From: Nannocystis sp.
Lineage (GTDB): Bacteria; Myxococcota_A; Polyangia; Nannocystales; Nannocystaceae
Assembly: GCF_016714285.1 (NCBI RefSeq)
Contig: NZ_JADJNN010000001.1
Span: 930,001 to 994,000, forward strand
Length of the DNA: 64,000 nucleotides
Reading direction: 5' to 3'
Shown: one piece after another, positions 52,328 through 61,411 of the stretch
How the letters are laid out: every line of letters starts with the position of its first letter
How positions within the stretch are numbered: position 1 is the stretch's first letter
The notes under the pieces: model-generated
Seen by the model: the letters and a program-made list of their open reading frames with translations, nothing else
Told to the model about the DNA's origin: nothing
The model's database searches: none
Made by a program: the position numbers and the translations under genes

Positions 52328-54169
52328 GTGGTGACCTACCAGATCTCGTTCCCCGAGCCCGGGAGCCACCTGGTCACTGTTCGCCTCGAGTTCCTCGCCC
52401 CGACACCAGCCACGTCTGAAGACCCCGGCTGTACCGTTTGGATGGCGGCCTGGACCCCGGGCTCGTATCTCGTCCGCGAGTACGCCCGCAACATCCGCGC
52501 CCTTCACGCTGAGGTCGATGGCCAGCCGGCCCAGCTCACCAAGGTGCACAAGGACAGCTGGCAGGTCGAGGCCCAACCGGGGCAACGCGTGCGCATCGAT
52601 TACACGGTCCACGCCCACGAGCTCAGCGTCCGCACCGCCCACCACGACGCCACCCACGCCTTCCTCCATCCGGCCCAGATCTTCCTCATCCCGGCCGACC
52701 TCGCGGGCCCCTACCAGATCGAGCTCGCCCTCCCCGCCGGCTGGGACGCCATCAGCCTGTGCGCCGACCCGGCCAGTGAAGCCCGCAGCCCTGGCCGATT
52801 CACCCTCGAAGTCCCTGACCTCGACACCCTCCTCGACACCCCGATCGAGGCCGGCCAGCTCCAGATCTGCCGCCTTCCCGCCCCCTGCGAGCACATGCGC
52901 ATGGCCGTCTGGGGCGAGCCGCTGCCCGCCCTCGTGCTGCGCCGTCTCGCGCCGGTCCTGGGCCAGGTCGAGGCAACCTGGCCCAGCCGCCCCTACGACC
53001 ACTACACCTTCATCGTCCACGCCACGGTCGGCGCCGTCGGCGGGCTCGAGCACCTGTTCGGCAGCGTCCTCGGCGTCGACCCGGAGCGCTTCGCCCCCGC
53101 CCTGCGCAACGAGCGTGCCGGCAGCACCCCCACCGGCGACGCCGACGACGGCCTCCTCGACTTCCTCGAGCTCGCCGCCCACGAGCTGTTCCACGCCTGG
53201 AACGGCAAGCGCCTGCGCCCGGCGATCCTCGGCCCCTTCGACTACCACCGCGAGAACTACACCCGCGAGCTCTGGCTGCTCGAGGGCCTGACCAGCTACT
53301 ACGACCGCCTCTGCGTCCTCCGCAGCGGCCAGATGCCGGTCGCCACCTTCCTGCGCCGCCTCGGCGACGACATCGGCCGCCTCGCCAACATCCCCGGCCG
53401 CCACGTCCAGTCGATCGCCGACGCCAGCTTCGACGCCTGGATCAAGCTCTACCGCCCGCAGGACGACAGCCCCAACGCATCCGTCAGCTACTACCTCAAG
53501 GGCAGCCTCGTCGGCCTGCTCATCGACCTCTGGCTGCGCCACGAGCGGCCCAAGGGCGACGGCCTCGACGCCGTCCTCGCGACCCTCTGGCGCACCGCCG
53601 AGGCCCGCTCCACACCCTGGGGAAGCGCCGAGAAGATCTATCGTTCTCCAGGCTTTGAAGTCGATGACTTCATCAATGTTCTGGCCTCCGAAGCCGGCAC
53701 CCCGCCACCCGCCTGGCTGCGCGCAACCTGGGAGCAGCCCGGCGAGCTCGAGTGGGGGCTCCTCCCGGTGCTCGGCCTGCACCTGTCCACAAAGCCAGCC
53801 GACCCCGGCGCCCTCGACCTCGGCTTCATCCTTCAGGATCGCGGCGGCGCCCCGTGGGTCCAGAACGTCCTCGCAGGCAGCCCGGCCGAGGCCGCCGGAC
53901 TCGCGGCGGGCGACGAGCTGCTCGCGGCGCGCCCCGTCGGCGGCGCCTGGCTGCGCCTACGCAGCACTCGCGCCGCCCGGGTCTGGGATCACCTGATCCC
54001 AGGCGAACCGGCCGAGCTGCTGGTCACCCGCCGTGAACGCGTCCTCAGCCTCGGCCTGCGCTTCGCCGGCGCCCGTGACACCCCCCTCGTCGAGCGCCTC
54101 AAGGACCCCTCCGAGGCGATCCAGCAAAACTTTCACCGCTGGTCTCGAAGACCCTGGAATGACTCATGA
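52328..54169 (+). CDS. M61-family metallopeptidase with C-terminal PDZ domain
   Basis: The 613-residue product has the M61 (glycyl aminopeptidase) layout: an N-terminal beta domain (YQISFPEPGSHLVTV, WTPGSYLVREYARNI), a thermolysin-like catalytic domain with HELFHAWNGKRLRP (HExxH at about residue 285) and the third zinc ligand in ELWLLEGLTSYY (about 319), and a C-terminal PDZ domain (about 500-590, VQNVLAGSPAEAAGLAAGDELLA). No signal peptide is visible, so it appears cytosolic. GTG 52328 is chosen; a second GTG follows directly. It lies 12 bp before the next gene. Confidence 0.92.
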   Translation: MVTYQISFPEPGSHLVTVRLEFLAPTPATSEDPGCTVWMAAWTPGSYLVREYARNIRALHAEVDGQPAQLTKVHKDSWQVEAQPGQRVRIDYTVHAHELSVRTAHHDATHAFLHPAQIFLIPADLAGPYQIELALPAGWDAISLCADPASEARSPGRFTLEVPDLDTLLDTPIEAGQLQICRLPAPCEHMRMAVWGEPLPALVLRRLAPVLGQVEATWPSRPYDHYTFIVHATVGAVGGLEHLFGSVLGVDPERFAPALRNERAGSTPTGDADDGLLDFLELAAHELFHAWNGKRLRPAILGPFDYHRENYTRELWLLEGLTSYYDRLCVLRSGQMPVATFLRRLGDDIGRLANIPGRHVQSIADASFDAWIKLYRPQDDSPNASVSYYLKGSLVGLLIDLWLRHERPKGDGLDAVLATLWRTAEARSTPWGSAEKIYRSPGFEVDDFINVLASEAGTPPPAWLRATWEQPGELEWGLLPVLGLHLSTKPADPGALDLGFILQDRGGAPWVQNVLAGSPAEAAGLAAGDELLAARPVGGAWLRLRSTRAARVWDHLIPGEPAELLVTRRERVLSLGLRFAGARDTPLVERLKDPSEAIQQNFHRWSRRPWNDS

Positions 54170-54181
54170 TCGATCCCGCCG

Positions 54182-55183
54182 ATGACGCCGCCCGAGAGAC
54201 CCTCGACGCGGCCGCTCTGGGCCTCGATCCCACAGCGCCCTGGCCTCGTGTTCACCCCCGCGGTGCACAGGTCCCCGCTCGTGATCAGTTTCCTACACGT
54301 CGGCCTCGAGTGGCCCACCGATGAGCCCCACCCGCGCCCCACCATCGACTTCGCCCGCAACGCCGACCTCGCCGTCGACCAGCTCTACCCCGACGCCGCC
54401 GCCCTCGGGGCCGCGACGGTCCGCGCCCGCTTCACCCGCACCCTCATCGACCTCAACCGCGCCGCCGACGACGTGAGCCCCACCCTCGTCCCTGACCACC
54501 CCGCACCGCGCCCCCGCCAACCACCGTGGGCCACCGGCGTGGGCACACGACCGGCAGTCCACAACCGCGGCCTCATCTGGCGGACCGCACTCGGCAACGT
54601 CCAGATCCTCGCCGGCACCCTCCCGTACGCCGAACTCCAGCGCCGCCTCCACCGCTATTACGACCCCTACCACCGCGCCATCGAACTCCTGCTCGCCCGA
54701 CGCCGCGCCCGCTTCGGCCATGCCGTGCTGCTGGAAGCCCACAGCATGCCGAGCAGCATCCCGGGCGACCTCGTCCTCGGCACCTTCGAGGGCGGCGCCT
54801 GCAGCCCCGAACTCGAGGCCGCAGCGCTCGCAGCCCTCTCAGCACCCGACCCGTGGGGCAGACAACTCAACGTCCGCCTCAACGACCCCTACCGCGGCGG
54901 CGAACTGGTCCGGAAGTTCGGTAGACCCGAGCTCGGCGTGCACGCGTTGCAGCTCGAGGTGAATCGCGCCCTCTATATGGACGAGGCCAGCCTGCGCCTC
55001 TACCCGGAGTTACGCCCCGAACCACGCCCCGAGATCCGTCCCGTGGCCCCTCCGGCGACCGCCCCACTGGCGCTGCTATACCGTGTGAAATCCCTCGTTG
55101 CGGCCCTCGCGGCCGTCATTTCGCCGCGTTCCACCACTGCTCTGTGCTCCGAAGCACCCAGCCCCCCACCAATCCCGCTCTGA
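54182..55183 (+). CDS. N-formylglutamate amidohydrolase-like protein
   Basis: The 333-residue product matches the N-formylglutamate amidohydrolase family: HVGLEWP early, NRGLIWRT, YYDPYHRAIELLLARRRARFGHAVLLEAHSMPS, RLNDPYRGGELVRKFG, and VHALQLEVNRALYMDE. Enzymes of this group release formate from N-formylglutamate in histidine breakdown, or act on related amides; no other hut gene is present here. The C-terminal about 60 residues (Pro-rich, with a hydrophobic stretch SLVAALAAVIS) extend past the normal end. It is probably co-transcribed with the M61 peptidase. Confidence 0.85.
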   Translation: MTPPERPSTRPLWASIPQRPGLVFTPAVHRSPLVISFLHVGLEWPTDEPHPRPTIDFARNADLAVDQLYPDAAALGAATVRARFTRTLIDLNRAADDVSPTLVPDHPAPRPRQPPWATGVGTRPAVHNRGLIWRTALGNVQILAGTLPYAELQRRLHRYYDPYHRAIELLLARRRARFGHAVLLEAHSMPSSIPGDLVLGTFEGGACSPELEAAALAALSAPDPWGRQLNVRLNDPYRGGELVRKFGRPELGVHALQLEVNRALYMDEASLRLYPELRPEPRPEIRPVAPPATAPLALLYRVKSLVAALAAVISPRSTTALCSEAPSPPPIPL

Positions 55184-55221
55184 TCCCGCCCCGATCCCGA
55201 ACCGCGCCTTGCGGCGAACCC

Positions 55222-55251
55222 TTGTGTCGCCGCAGCTCAAGAGGCTAACAT
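55222..55251 (+). promoter_or_regulatory. Promoter of the proline-rich protein/TPR operon
   Basis: TTGTGT (55222-55227) and TAACAT (55246-55251) are separated by 18 nt. Unlike most genes here, a leader of about 27 nt with a clear GGAGAA ribosome binding site precedes GTG 55285. Confidence 0.5.
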
Positions 55252-55284
55252 CGATCGTCACCTTCGGCCCGAAGGAGAATCACC

Positions 55285-55983
55285 GTGGCAGCACCAAAAT
55301 CCCAACGCGACAACGCCGATGCGTTTGATGATCTTCTAGGGCAACTCGTCGACGAGCTGGCCATGACCCCGACGATGGTTCCCGAGCCGGAACCTGAGCC
55401 GGAGCCCGAGCCACCGCCGCCAGCCCCGATCCAGCAAGAGGTCTACCACGCGCCGGCCTACGACGCGCCACCGCCAAAGAGCAACGTCATGCCGATCGCC
55501 ATCGGCGGCGGCATCGGCTTCGCTGGCATCGTCATCGCCATCGCCATGATCTTCCGCGGCGGCGGCGACGACGAGAAAAAGGCGGACAAGACCCCGCCCG
55601 TGGCCGAAGCGAAGAAGGAGACGCCCACGCCTCCGCCGCCGCAACCTGTCGCCGGCCAGCCCATTCCCGGCCAGCCCGGCCAGCCTGGCCAGGTCGGCAT
55701 GGTCCAGCCTGGCCAGCCCGGCCTGCCCGTAGGGACAGGTCTCCCGGGACAGCCCATCCCGGGCCAGCCCATCCCCGGTCAGCCCGGCCAACCCATCCCC
55801 GGTCAGCCCGGCGATCCGAACACCGTCGCCGCCGCCGGCACCCCGCCCGCCACGCCCGACGCCGACGCTGGCAAGAAGACCACGAAGAAGCCCAAGAAGC
55901 CCAGTGGTGGCGGTGGTGGCGGTGGCACCAAGAAGGCCGAGCCCACCAAGAAGAAGAGTGAAGTCGTCGACCCCTTCGGCTGA
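55285..55983 (+). CDS. Membrane protein with Pro-Gly-Gln repeats, function unknown
   Basis: The 232-residue product starts at GTG after GAAGGAGAATCACC. It has an acidic N-terminus, a run of alternating Pro-Glu (about 33-42), one transmembrane helix (about 70-92, PIAIGGGIGFAGIVIAIAMIF) and then a long low-complexity tail: GQPIPGQPGQP repeats (about 125-180) and a Lys/Gly-rich end with a run of seven glycines and KK pairs. The tail could interact with polymers such as peptidoglycan or nucleic acid, but no domain is recognised. It precedes the TPR protein by 59 bp and is probably in the same operon. Confidence 0.7.
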   Translation: MAAPKSQRDNADAFDDLLGQLVDELAMTPTMVPEPEPEPEPEPPPPAPIQQEVYHAPAYDAPPPKSNVMPIAIGGGIGFAGIVIAIAMIFRGGGDDEKKADKTPPVAEAKKETPTPPPPQPVAGQPIPGQPGQPGQVGMVQPGQPGLPVGTGLPGQPIPGQPIPGQPGQPIPGQPGDPNTVAAAGTPPATPDADAGKKTTKKPKKPSGGGGGGGTKKAEPTKKKSEVVDPFG

Positions 55984-56042
55984 CCGCTTCGCGCCCCGAT
56001 CCCTCCCACGCTTTCGCTTCCCGCCGAGGAGAGCCCCCTTCC

Positions 56043-57053
56043 ATGTCCCGATCGCTGCGCAGCTCGCTGTCACTCGCACTCTGTTCCTCCCTGGTCGCGT
56101 CCTCAGTGGCCCAGGCTGCGCCGCCGCCCCCACCGCCCCCGCCGCCCAGCGGCAGCGCAGCGGCGACGGCCGACCAACCCCCGGACCCCAACGCGGTCTC
56201 CGCCGAGGAGCGGCTCAAGTGGGCCAAGAAGCTGTTCACCGAGGCCCGCGCCGCCCACGAGGCCGAGGACTTTTTCAACTCGGTCATCAAGTTCGAGCAG
56301 GCCTACTCGTTCGCCCCCGACAAGCACATCTTCGCCTTCAACATCGGCCAGGACTCGTGGGAGCTGCGGGACTGCGCCCGCGTCAAGCAGTACCTCGAGC
56401 TCTTCCTCGTCAAGGAGACCGCCAACGAGGATCTCCGCAAGAAGGCCCAGGAGCTGCTCGGCAAGGCCGAGGGCAACAAAGAGTGCGTCACCGGCGGCCC
56501 CGCCCCGACCACCAACCCCACGCCCAGCTCCAGCGCACCCGCCAGCGACAGCGAGGACCCGCTGCTCGAGAAGAAGGGTCGCGGTGGCGGTAGTGACAGC
56601 GGCGAAGACGACGCGCCCAAGAAGCGCGGCGCCTCCGGCCTGCTCATCGGCGGCGTCGTGCTTGCTGTCCTCGGCGTCGGCGCCATGGGCGGCGGCATCG
56701 GCACCATGCTCGCCGCCAAGGGCAAGGCCAAGTCGATCGAGGACGCCGCCGCCGTCCATGACGCTGGCTCGATCGCCGGCGCCACCGGCTTCCCGCAGGG
56801 TCGCTTCAACGACTCCGTCAACGGCGACATCAAGTCGCTCAAGACCCTAAACCTCGTCACCCCGATCCTGCTCGCTGCTGGCGGCGCCATGCTCGTCGGC
56901 GGCCTGGTGATGATCGTCATCGACCGCGGCAACAAGAAGAAGGGCAAGGGCTTCTACGCCAACCGCCCTGGCCACGGCGTGCAGCTTGGCGGCATCGGTG
57001 CCGCCCCGCTGCCCGGTGGCGGCGCGGCCGGTTCGCTGGCCCTCCACTTCTGA
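56043..57053 (+). CDS. TPR-repeat protein with two C-terminal membrane segments (paralog B)
   Basis: The 336-residue product has a signal peptide, a run of nine prolines just after it, TPR-like helices (about 55-145: LKWAKKLFTEARAAHEAEDFFNSVIKFEQAYSFAPDKHIFAFNIGQ), a Ser/Gly/Asp linker and two transmembrane segments (about 200-225, GLLIGGVVLAVLGVGAMGGGIG; about 280-305, VTPILLAAGGAMLVGGLVMIVI). It has the same plan as the gene at 22309-23202. Its start has a GAGGAGAG ribosome binding site. Function unknown. Confidence 0.78.
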   Translation: MSRSLRSSLSLALCSSLVASSVAQAAPPPPPPPPPSGSAAATADQPPDPNAVSAEERLKWAKKLFTEARAAHEAEDFFNSVIKFEQAYSFAPDKHIFAFNIGQDSWELRDCARVKQYLELFLVKETANEDLRKKAQELLGKAEGNKECVTGGPAPTTNPTPSSSAPASDSEDPLLEKKGRGGGSDSGEDDAPKKRGASGLLIGGVVLAVLGVGAMGGGIGTMLAAKGKAKSIEDAAAVHDAGSIAGATGFPQGRFNDSVNGDIKSLKTLNLVTPILLAAGGAMLVGGLVMIVIDRGNKKKGKGFYANRPGHGVQLGGIGAAPLPGGGAAGSLALHF

Positions 57054-57057
57054 GCGG

Positions 57058-58677
57058 ATGCGTCCCGTCTCCCCCCGCAGCGACGGCGCGAACGCTCGCG
57101 GACACGGACGGGGCCACGGCCACGACGACGAGCGCGAGCACCTACGCCGCCGCCTCGCCCGCGAGGTCGGCACACTCGGCATGCACCGGCCCTCGGAGGT
57201 CGCGCTGGCTTACCCCAGCCCCTACCGCGCCGGCATGTCGAGCCTCGGCTTCCAGACCCTCTATCGGATCTTGCATGAGCACGGCGTCGGCGCTCACCGG
57301 GCCTTCCTGCCCGACGCGTGGGAGGCGATGGCCCTCGAGTGGCCGCAACCGCGGCGACCGATCCTCACCTACGAGGCCGAGCGCCCGCTGTCGAGCTACC
57401 GCATCGTCGGCCTGTCGATGGCCTACGAGCTCGAGATCACCGGCGTCATCCGCCTGCTCGAGGGCGCCGGCATCCCGCTGCTCGCCGCCGACCGTGGTGA
57501 GCACGACCCGATCGTCATCGCTGGCGGCCCGCTCACCTTCTCCAACCCCAGCATCCTGCTCCCCTTCGTCGACGTGCTGCTCTCCGGCGAGTGCGAGGAG
57601 CTGCTGCCCGCCGCCATCGACGCGATCCTCGCCACCCCGCGTCGCCGCGCCGCGATCGAGGCCGCCGCCGACCGCCCGCACGCCTGCCTCGGCGAGGTCG
57701 ATACAGGCCGCTGGTCCGAGCTCCCCGAGCCGGCCAAGGCTCCGCTCGAGCGACTGCCCGCCCACTCCGCGATCCTCACCCCCGACACCGAGCTCGCCGA
57801 CATGTTCCTCGTCGAGCCCGAGCGCGGCTGCTCGCGCAAGTGCAGCTTCTGTGTCATGCGCGTCTCGACCAACGGCGGCATGCGCCTGCTGCCGATGGCC
57901 ACCCCGCTGGGCCTCGTCCCCGATCACGCCCGCAAGGTCGGCCTGGTCGGCGCAGCCGTCACCGACCACCCCGAGCTCGAGGCCCTGGTCGCCGCCCTGG
58001 TGGACAGCGGCCGCTCCGTCAGCATCTCGAGCCTGCGCGCCGATCGCCTGACTCCACGCTTCCTCAGCGACATGCAGCGCAGCGGCCACCGCACGATCAC
58101 CGTCGCATCGGACGGCATCAGCGAGCGCATGCGCCTTTTGCTCGAGCGCAAGATCAAGGAGGAGCACCTCGTCCGCGCCGCCAGTCTGATCCACGAGCAT
58201 GGCTTCCACCGCATGAAGATCTACGAGATGATGGGAGCCCCTGGCGAGACCGACGCCGACGCCGACGAGCTCGTCCGCCTCGCCCTCGAGATCGGCAAGA
58301 TCCAGCGCCTGGTCCTCACCTTCTCCACATTCGTCGCCAAGCGAAACACCCCCCTCGACGGCCAGCCCTTCCTCGGCGTCAAGCTCGCGGAGGATCGCCT
58401 GCGGAGGATCCGCGAGGGCCTGCGCGGCAAGGTCGAGACCCGCCCGCAGTCGCCACGCTGGGCCCACATCGAGTACTTCCTGGCCCAGGGCGGCCCCGAA
58501 GCCGGCCACGCTGCGATCCAGGCCGTCCACGCCGGGGCTCGCTACGCCGACTGGCTGCGGGCCTTCGCCGACGCCCCGCCCTCCACGCGCACCCTGAAGT
58601 ACGGCGACGAGGCCGCCCGCGCCCGCCGCAAGGGCAAGGCCGCCGATCGCCCGCGCGGCCTCCCGATCCTGCTCTGA
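57058..58677 (+). CDS. Radical SAM protein with B12-binding-like N-terminal domain
   Basis: The 539-residue product has an N-terminal domain (about 45-200) resembling the cobalamin-binding fold of B12-radical SAM proteins (VALAYPSPYRAGMSSLGFQTLYRIL, VGLSMAYELEITGVIRLLEGAGIPLL, DPIVIAGGPLTFSNPSILLPFVDVLLSGE). The radical SAM cluster motif follows in ERGCSRKCSFCVMR (Cys257, Cys261, Cys264; CxxxCxxC). The later part (SSLRADRLTPRFL, KIYEMMGAPGETDADADELV) fits the barrel. The substrate is unknown. ATG 57058 lies 4 bp after the TPR gene stop, so it may share its operon. Confidence 0.88.
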   Translation: MRPVSPRSDGANARGHGRGHGHDDEREHLRRRLAREVGTLGMHRPSEVALAYPSPYRAGMSSLGFQTLYRILHEHGVGAHRAFLPDAWEAMALEWPQPRRPILTYEAERPLSSYRIVGLSMAYELEITGVIRLLEGAGIPLLAADRGEHDPIVIAGGPLTFSNPSILLPFVDVLLSGECEELLPAAIDAILATPRRRAAIEAAADRPHACLGEVDTGRWSELPEPAKAPLERLPAHSAILTPDTELADMFLVEPERGCSRKCSFCVMRVSTNGGMRLLPMATPLGLVPDHARKVGLVGAAVTDHPELEALVAALVDSGRSVSISSLRADRLTPRFLSDMQRSGHRTITVASDGISERMRLLLERKIKEEHLVRAASLIHEHGFHRMKIYEMMGAPGETDADADELVRLALEIGKIQRLVLTFSTFVAKRNTPLDGQPFLGVKLAEDRLRRIREGLRGKVETRPQSPRWAHIEYFLAQGGPEAGHAAIQAVHAGARYADWLRAFADAPPSTRTLKYGDEAARARRKGKAADRPRGLPILL

Positions 58678-58741
58678 CCGCGACCGCGGAATGCCCCGCA
58701 GCGGCGCGTGCGTTGCACGTGCGGCCCCTCCCGGCCGATGA

Positions 58742-58747
58742 TAGGTT
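58742..58747 (+). promoter_or_regulatory. -10 box (TAGGTT) of a leaderless gene
   Basis: TAGGTT ends 6 nt before GTG 58754. Confidence 0.45.
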
Positions 58748-58753
58748 CCCGCC

Positions 58754-60229
58754 GTGTCCCTCGCCGCAGCGCTCGTCGTCCTTCGCACCCTCGCCGCGCT
58801 CGAGCGCGTCGAGCCCGGTGACGGCGACCCGCCCGCGCTCAGCCCCAGCGAGCTGCAGATCGTCGAGACGCACTGGTCCGAGACCGGCATCCGCGTGCGC
58901 CCCTGGGTCCCCGCCAAGCGGGTCGCCACCCTCGCCCGCGGCGCTCGCCTGATCGTCCGCGGCCAGGTCGCCAGCCGCGACAGCGGCGGCTGCCACGGCA
59001 AGCCCTGGTACGCCGTCTACCCCTACGGCTTCGTCTGCTCCGAGCACGTGCGCCGCAGCAAGGCCCCACCCGCTCTCGGCAGCGCCCTGCCCCTCGCCAA
59101 AGATCGCCGCCTCCCCTACGACTACGTGCTCACCCGCGGCGAGTCGGCCCCGATCTACGCCTCCACCGCCGACGTGCTCGCCGGCAAGCCCGCCCGCACC
59201 CTCGGCGCCGGCTCCAACCTCGCCGTCGCCCGCAGCCTCGACGTCGCTGGCGTCCCCTACATCGAGACCGTCGACGGCATGCTGGTCGCCAAGCAGGGCC
59301 TCGGCTGGCTCGGTCAGGGCTCCGACTGGGTCGGCGTCCCGCTCGCGCCCCAGCCTGGCGGCCCCGCTGCCGGCCCCGCCTTCGCCTGGACCCTGCGCGA
59401 CAAGACCCCCGTCTACAGCGAGGCCGATCGCAAGTCGACGCAGGTCGGCGTGCTCCCGCTACGGGCCCGCGTCGCCCTGCTCGAGGAGTCCGGCGAGTCC
59501 GACCCCGATCGCTACTGGCAGATCGCCGAGGGCCAGTGGATCCACGCCAGCAACCTCGCCGAGGTCATGATCATCGAGCCGCCCGAGGGCGTGCTCGGCG
59601 ACAGCCGCGTGCGCCTCGGTCACGATCAGTGGATCGACGTCGACCTCGGCGAGCAGGTCCTCGTCGCCTACCGCGGCCGCACGCCCGTCTACACGACCCT
59701 CGTCTCCTCCGGCAAGGGCTCGCCCACCCCGCGTGGCAACTACCCGATCTGGGCCAAGGTCGCGAGCATGACGATGGCCAACCAGGACTACGAGGACAAG
59801 CCCTACATGGTCGAGCACGTCCCGTGGGTGCTCCTGTTCCAGGGCCACAACGCCCTCCACGGCGCCTACTGGCACGATCGCTTCGGCAACCGCCGCAGCC
59901 ACGGCTGCGTCAACCTCGCCCCGCGGGACGCCCGCTTCATGTTCGACTGGGTCTCCCCGGTCTTGCCCGCCGCGTGGACCGGCTTCATCCCCAGCGAGCT
60001 CGCGCGCAGCGTCGTCGTCCACGTCCGCGACTCGAGCCTCCCGCCCGACCAGCAGTTCATTCAGGAGCGACCGATCGGCCCGCCCGACCCCGAGGAGGAG
60101 AAGGCCAAGCTCGAGCTCGCCGAGCAGCGCCGGGCCGAGGCCGCGGCGAAGGCCCAGGACCCCCTCGCTCCACCGGAAGGCGCCGCCGCCGTCCCTGCCA
60201 GCGTCGCCGGCCACGCCCAGGGCACGTGA
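58754..60229 (+). CDS. L,D-transpeptidase (YkuD domain)
   Basis: The 491-residue product has the YkuD catalytic motif: NALHGAYWHDRFG (about 367) followed by RSHGCVNLAPRDARF with the nucleophile Cys at about residue 385. These enzymes make 3-3 cross-links in peptidoglycan or attach proteins to it. The N-terminal about 270 residues contain SH3-like stretches (AFAWTLRDKTPVYSEADRKSTQVGVLPL, with a similar YVLTRGESAPIYAS) that may bind the wall. The signal peptide is weak (SLAAALVVLRTLAAL). A Lys/Glu/Ala-rich helical tail follows the domain. GTG 58754 is supported by a TAGGTT box 6 nt upstream. Confidence 0.88.
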   Translation: MSLAAALVVLRTLAALERVEPGDGDPPALSPSELQIVETHWSETGIRVRPWVPAKRVATLARGARLIVRGQVASRDSGGCHGKPWYAVYPYGFVCSEHVRRSKAPPALGSALPLAKDRRLPYDYVLTRGESAPIYASTADVLAGKPARTLGAGSNLAVARSLDVAGVPYIETVDGMLVAKQGLGWLGQGSDWVGVPLAPQPGGPAAGPAFAWTLRDKTPVYSEADRKSTQVGVLPLRARVALLEESGESDPDRYWQIAEGQWIHASNLAEVMIIEPPEGVLGDSRVRLGHDQWIDVDLGEQVLVAYRGRTPVYTTLVSSGKGSPTPRGNYPIWAKVASMTMANQDYEDKPYMVEHVPWVLLFQGHNALHGAYWHDRFGNRRSHGCVNLAPRDARFMFDWVSPVLPAAWTGFIPSELARSVVVHVRDSSLPPDQQFIQERPIGPPDPEEEKAKLELAEQRRAEAAAKAQDPLAPPEGAAAVPASVAGHAQGT

Positions 60230-60272
60230 GCCGACGCGACCCGCAGCGCTCACCGCCCCACGGCGCGGCCCC

Positions 60273-60301
60273 TTGTCGCTGTGCGCGCGTCCGCGTACCT
60301 T
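60273..60301 (+). promoter_or_regulatory. Full promoter (TTGTCG-17-TACCTT) of a leaderless gene
   Basis: TTGTCG (60273-60278) and TACCTT (60296-60301) are separated by exactly 17 nt, and TACCTT ends 7 nt before ATG 60309. This is the clearest -35/-10 pair among the leaderless candidates. Confidence 0.6.
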
Positions 60302-60308
60302 GCCGGCC

Positions 60309-61367
60309 ATGTTTCGCCGCCTGCTCGTCCTCCTGACTCTGTGCGCCGCGCCTGCCCTCGCCTGCGGCGACAAGAACATGCAGAAGATCGAGGCGCCCGG
60401 CAGCGGCGTCACCCTCGCCTACGACCTCAGCCCCGGCCAGATCTACAAGGGCAAGGTCATCAGCAAGGAGACCGTCGTCGGCACGAGCAGCAACAAGATC
60501 GCCCGCGGCTTCAGCTTCGACGTCACCCTCTCGGTGCGCGGCCCCGACGCGGCCCACGGCGGCACCAAGGTCACCGCTCGCTACAGCAACGTCGACATCC
60601 GCTGGGGCCTCCCCGGCGCCTCCCCGATCAGCATCACCGCCCTCGTCAACAAGGCCACCAGCCAGCTCCAGGGCCTCGAGGTCGACTTCAACGTCGACGA
60701 GAGCGGCAAGATCCTCTACATGCCCGAGCTCCCTGAAGACCTCCCGGACGACCTGCGCGCCGTCCTGCAGGAGGCCCTCGACACCCTCGAGACCGCCTTC
60801 CTCTCGGTCCCGCAGCGCCCGCTGAAGATCGCCGACACCTGGAAGGACGACAAGACCCGCGGTCGCAAGGGCAAGCTCGGCCGCTACCTCGAGGCCGTCG
60901 TCACCACCAAGGTCGACGGCTTCTTCCGCGAGAGCGCCACCAACACCGACCTCACCAAGCTCACCATCTCGGAGACCGAGAAGGAGGTCACCACCGCGAA
61001 GACCGGCAGCCACGAGGTCACCAAGGAGACCACGACCACCGCCTACTTCGCCCACGGCGACCGCTACCTGCACAAGCTCGTGCGCGACCGCCGGGTCTTC
61101 GATCCCGGCAACAGCACCACCTTCGCCGGCCTCGACGTCACCTGGTCCAAGTCCACCGCTGCGCCCGTCGCCCCCGCCGCCGCCAACGCGATCAAGCAGA
61201 CCCAGGACATCAGCGACCCCTGCCACCCGGACTACGTCGGCGGCGAGGACTGCCAGCCCGGCGCAGCGCCCACGGGTGGGGCCGATGCGGCAGGCGAAGC
61301 CCCGCCCGCCGGCGCTGAAGCCCCTGCCGTCGCCCCCGCGCCCGCCGCCCCGCCGAAGGCCAGCTGA
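60309..61367 (+). CDS. Putative lipoprotein of unknown function
   Basis: The 352-residue product has a signal peptide ending in ALACG, a possible lipobox. The mature part alternates beta strands (ARGFSFDVTLSVRG, GTKVTARYSNVDIRWG) and contains a Lys/Thr-rich region (KLTISETEKEVTTAKTGSHEVTKETTTTAYF), followed by a cysteine pair (DPCHPDYVGGEDC) and an Ala/Pro-rich tail. No domain is recognised. The upstream open frame is excluded because a promoter with correct spacing lies immediately before ATG 60309. Confidence 0.7.
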   Translation: MFRRLLVLLTLCAAPALACGDKNMQKIEAPGSGVTLAYDLSPGQIYKGKVISKETVVGTSSNKIARGFSFDVTLSVRGPDAAHGGTKVTARYSNVDIRWGLPGASPISITALVNKATSQLQGLEVDFNVDESGKILYMPELPEDLPDDLRAVLQEALDTLETAFLSVPQRPLKIADTWKDDKTRGRKGKLGRYLEAVVTTKVDGFFRESATNTDLTKLTISETEKEVTTAKTGSHEVTKETTTTAYFAHGDRYLHKLVRDRRVFDPGNSTTFAGLDVTWSKSTAAPVAPAAANAIKQTQDISDPCHPDYVGGEDCQPGAAPTGGADAAGEAPPAGAEAPAVAPAPAAPPKAS

Positions 61368-61411
61368 GCCCGCTGGGCCCGCCGCCCACCCAAGGCCCCG
61401 CTGAGCCCCCC

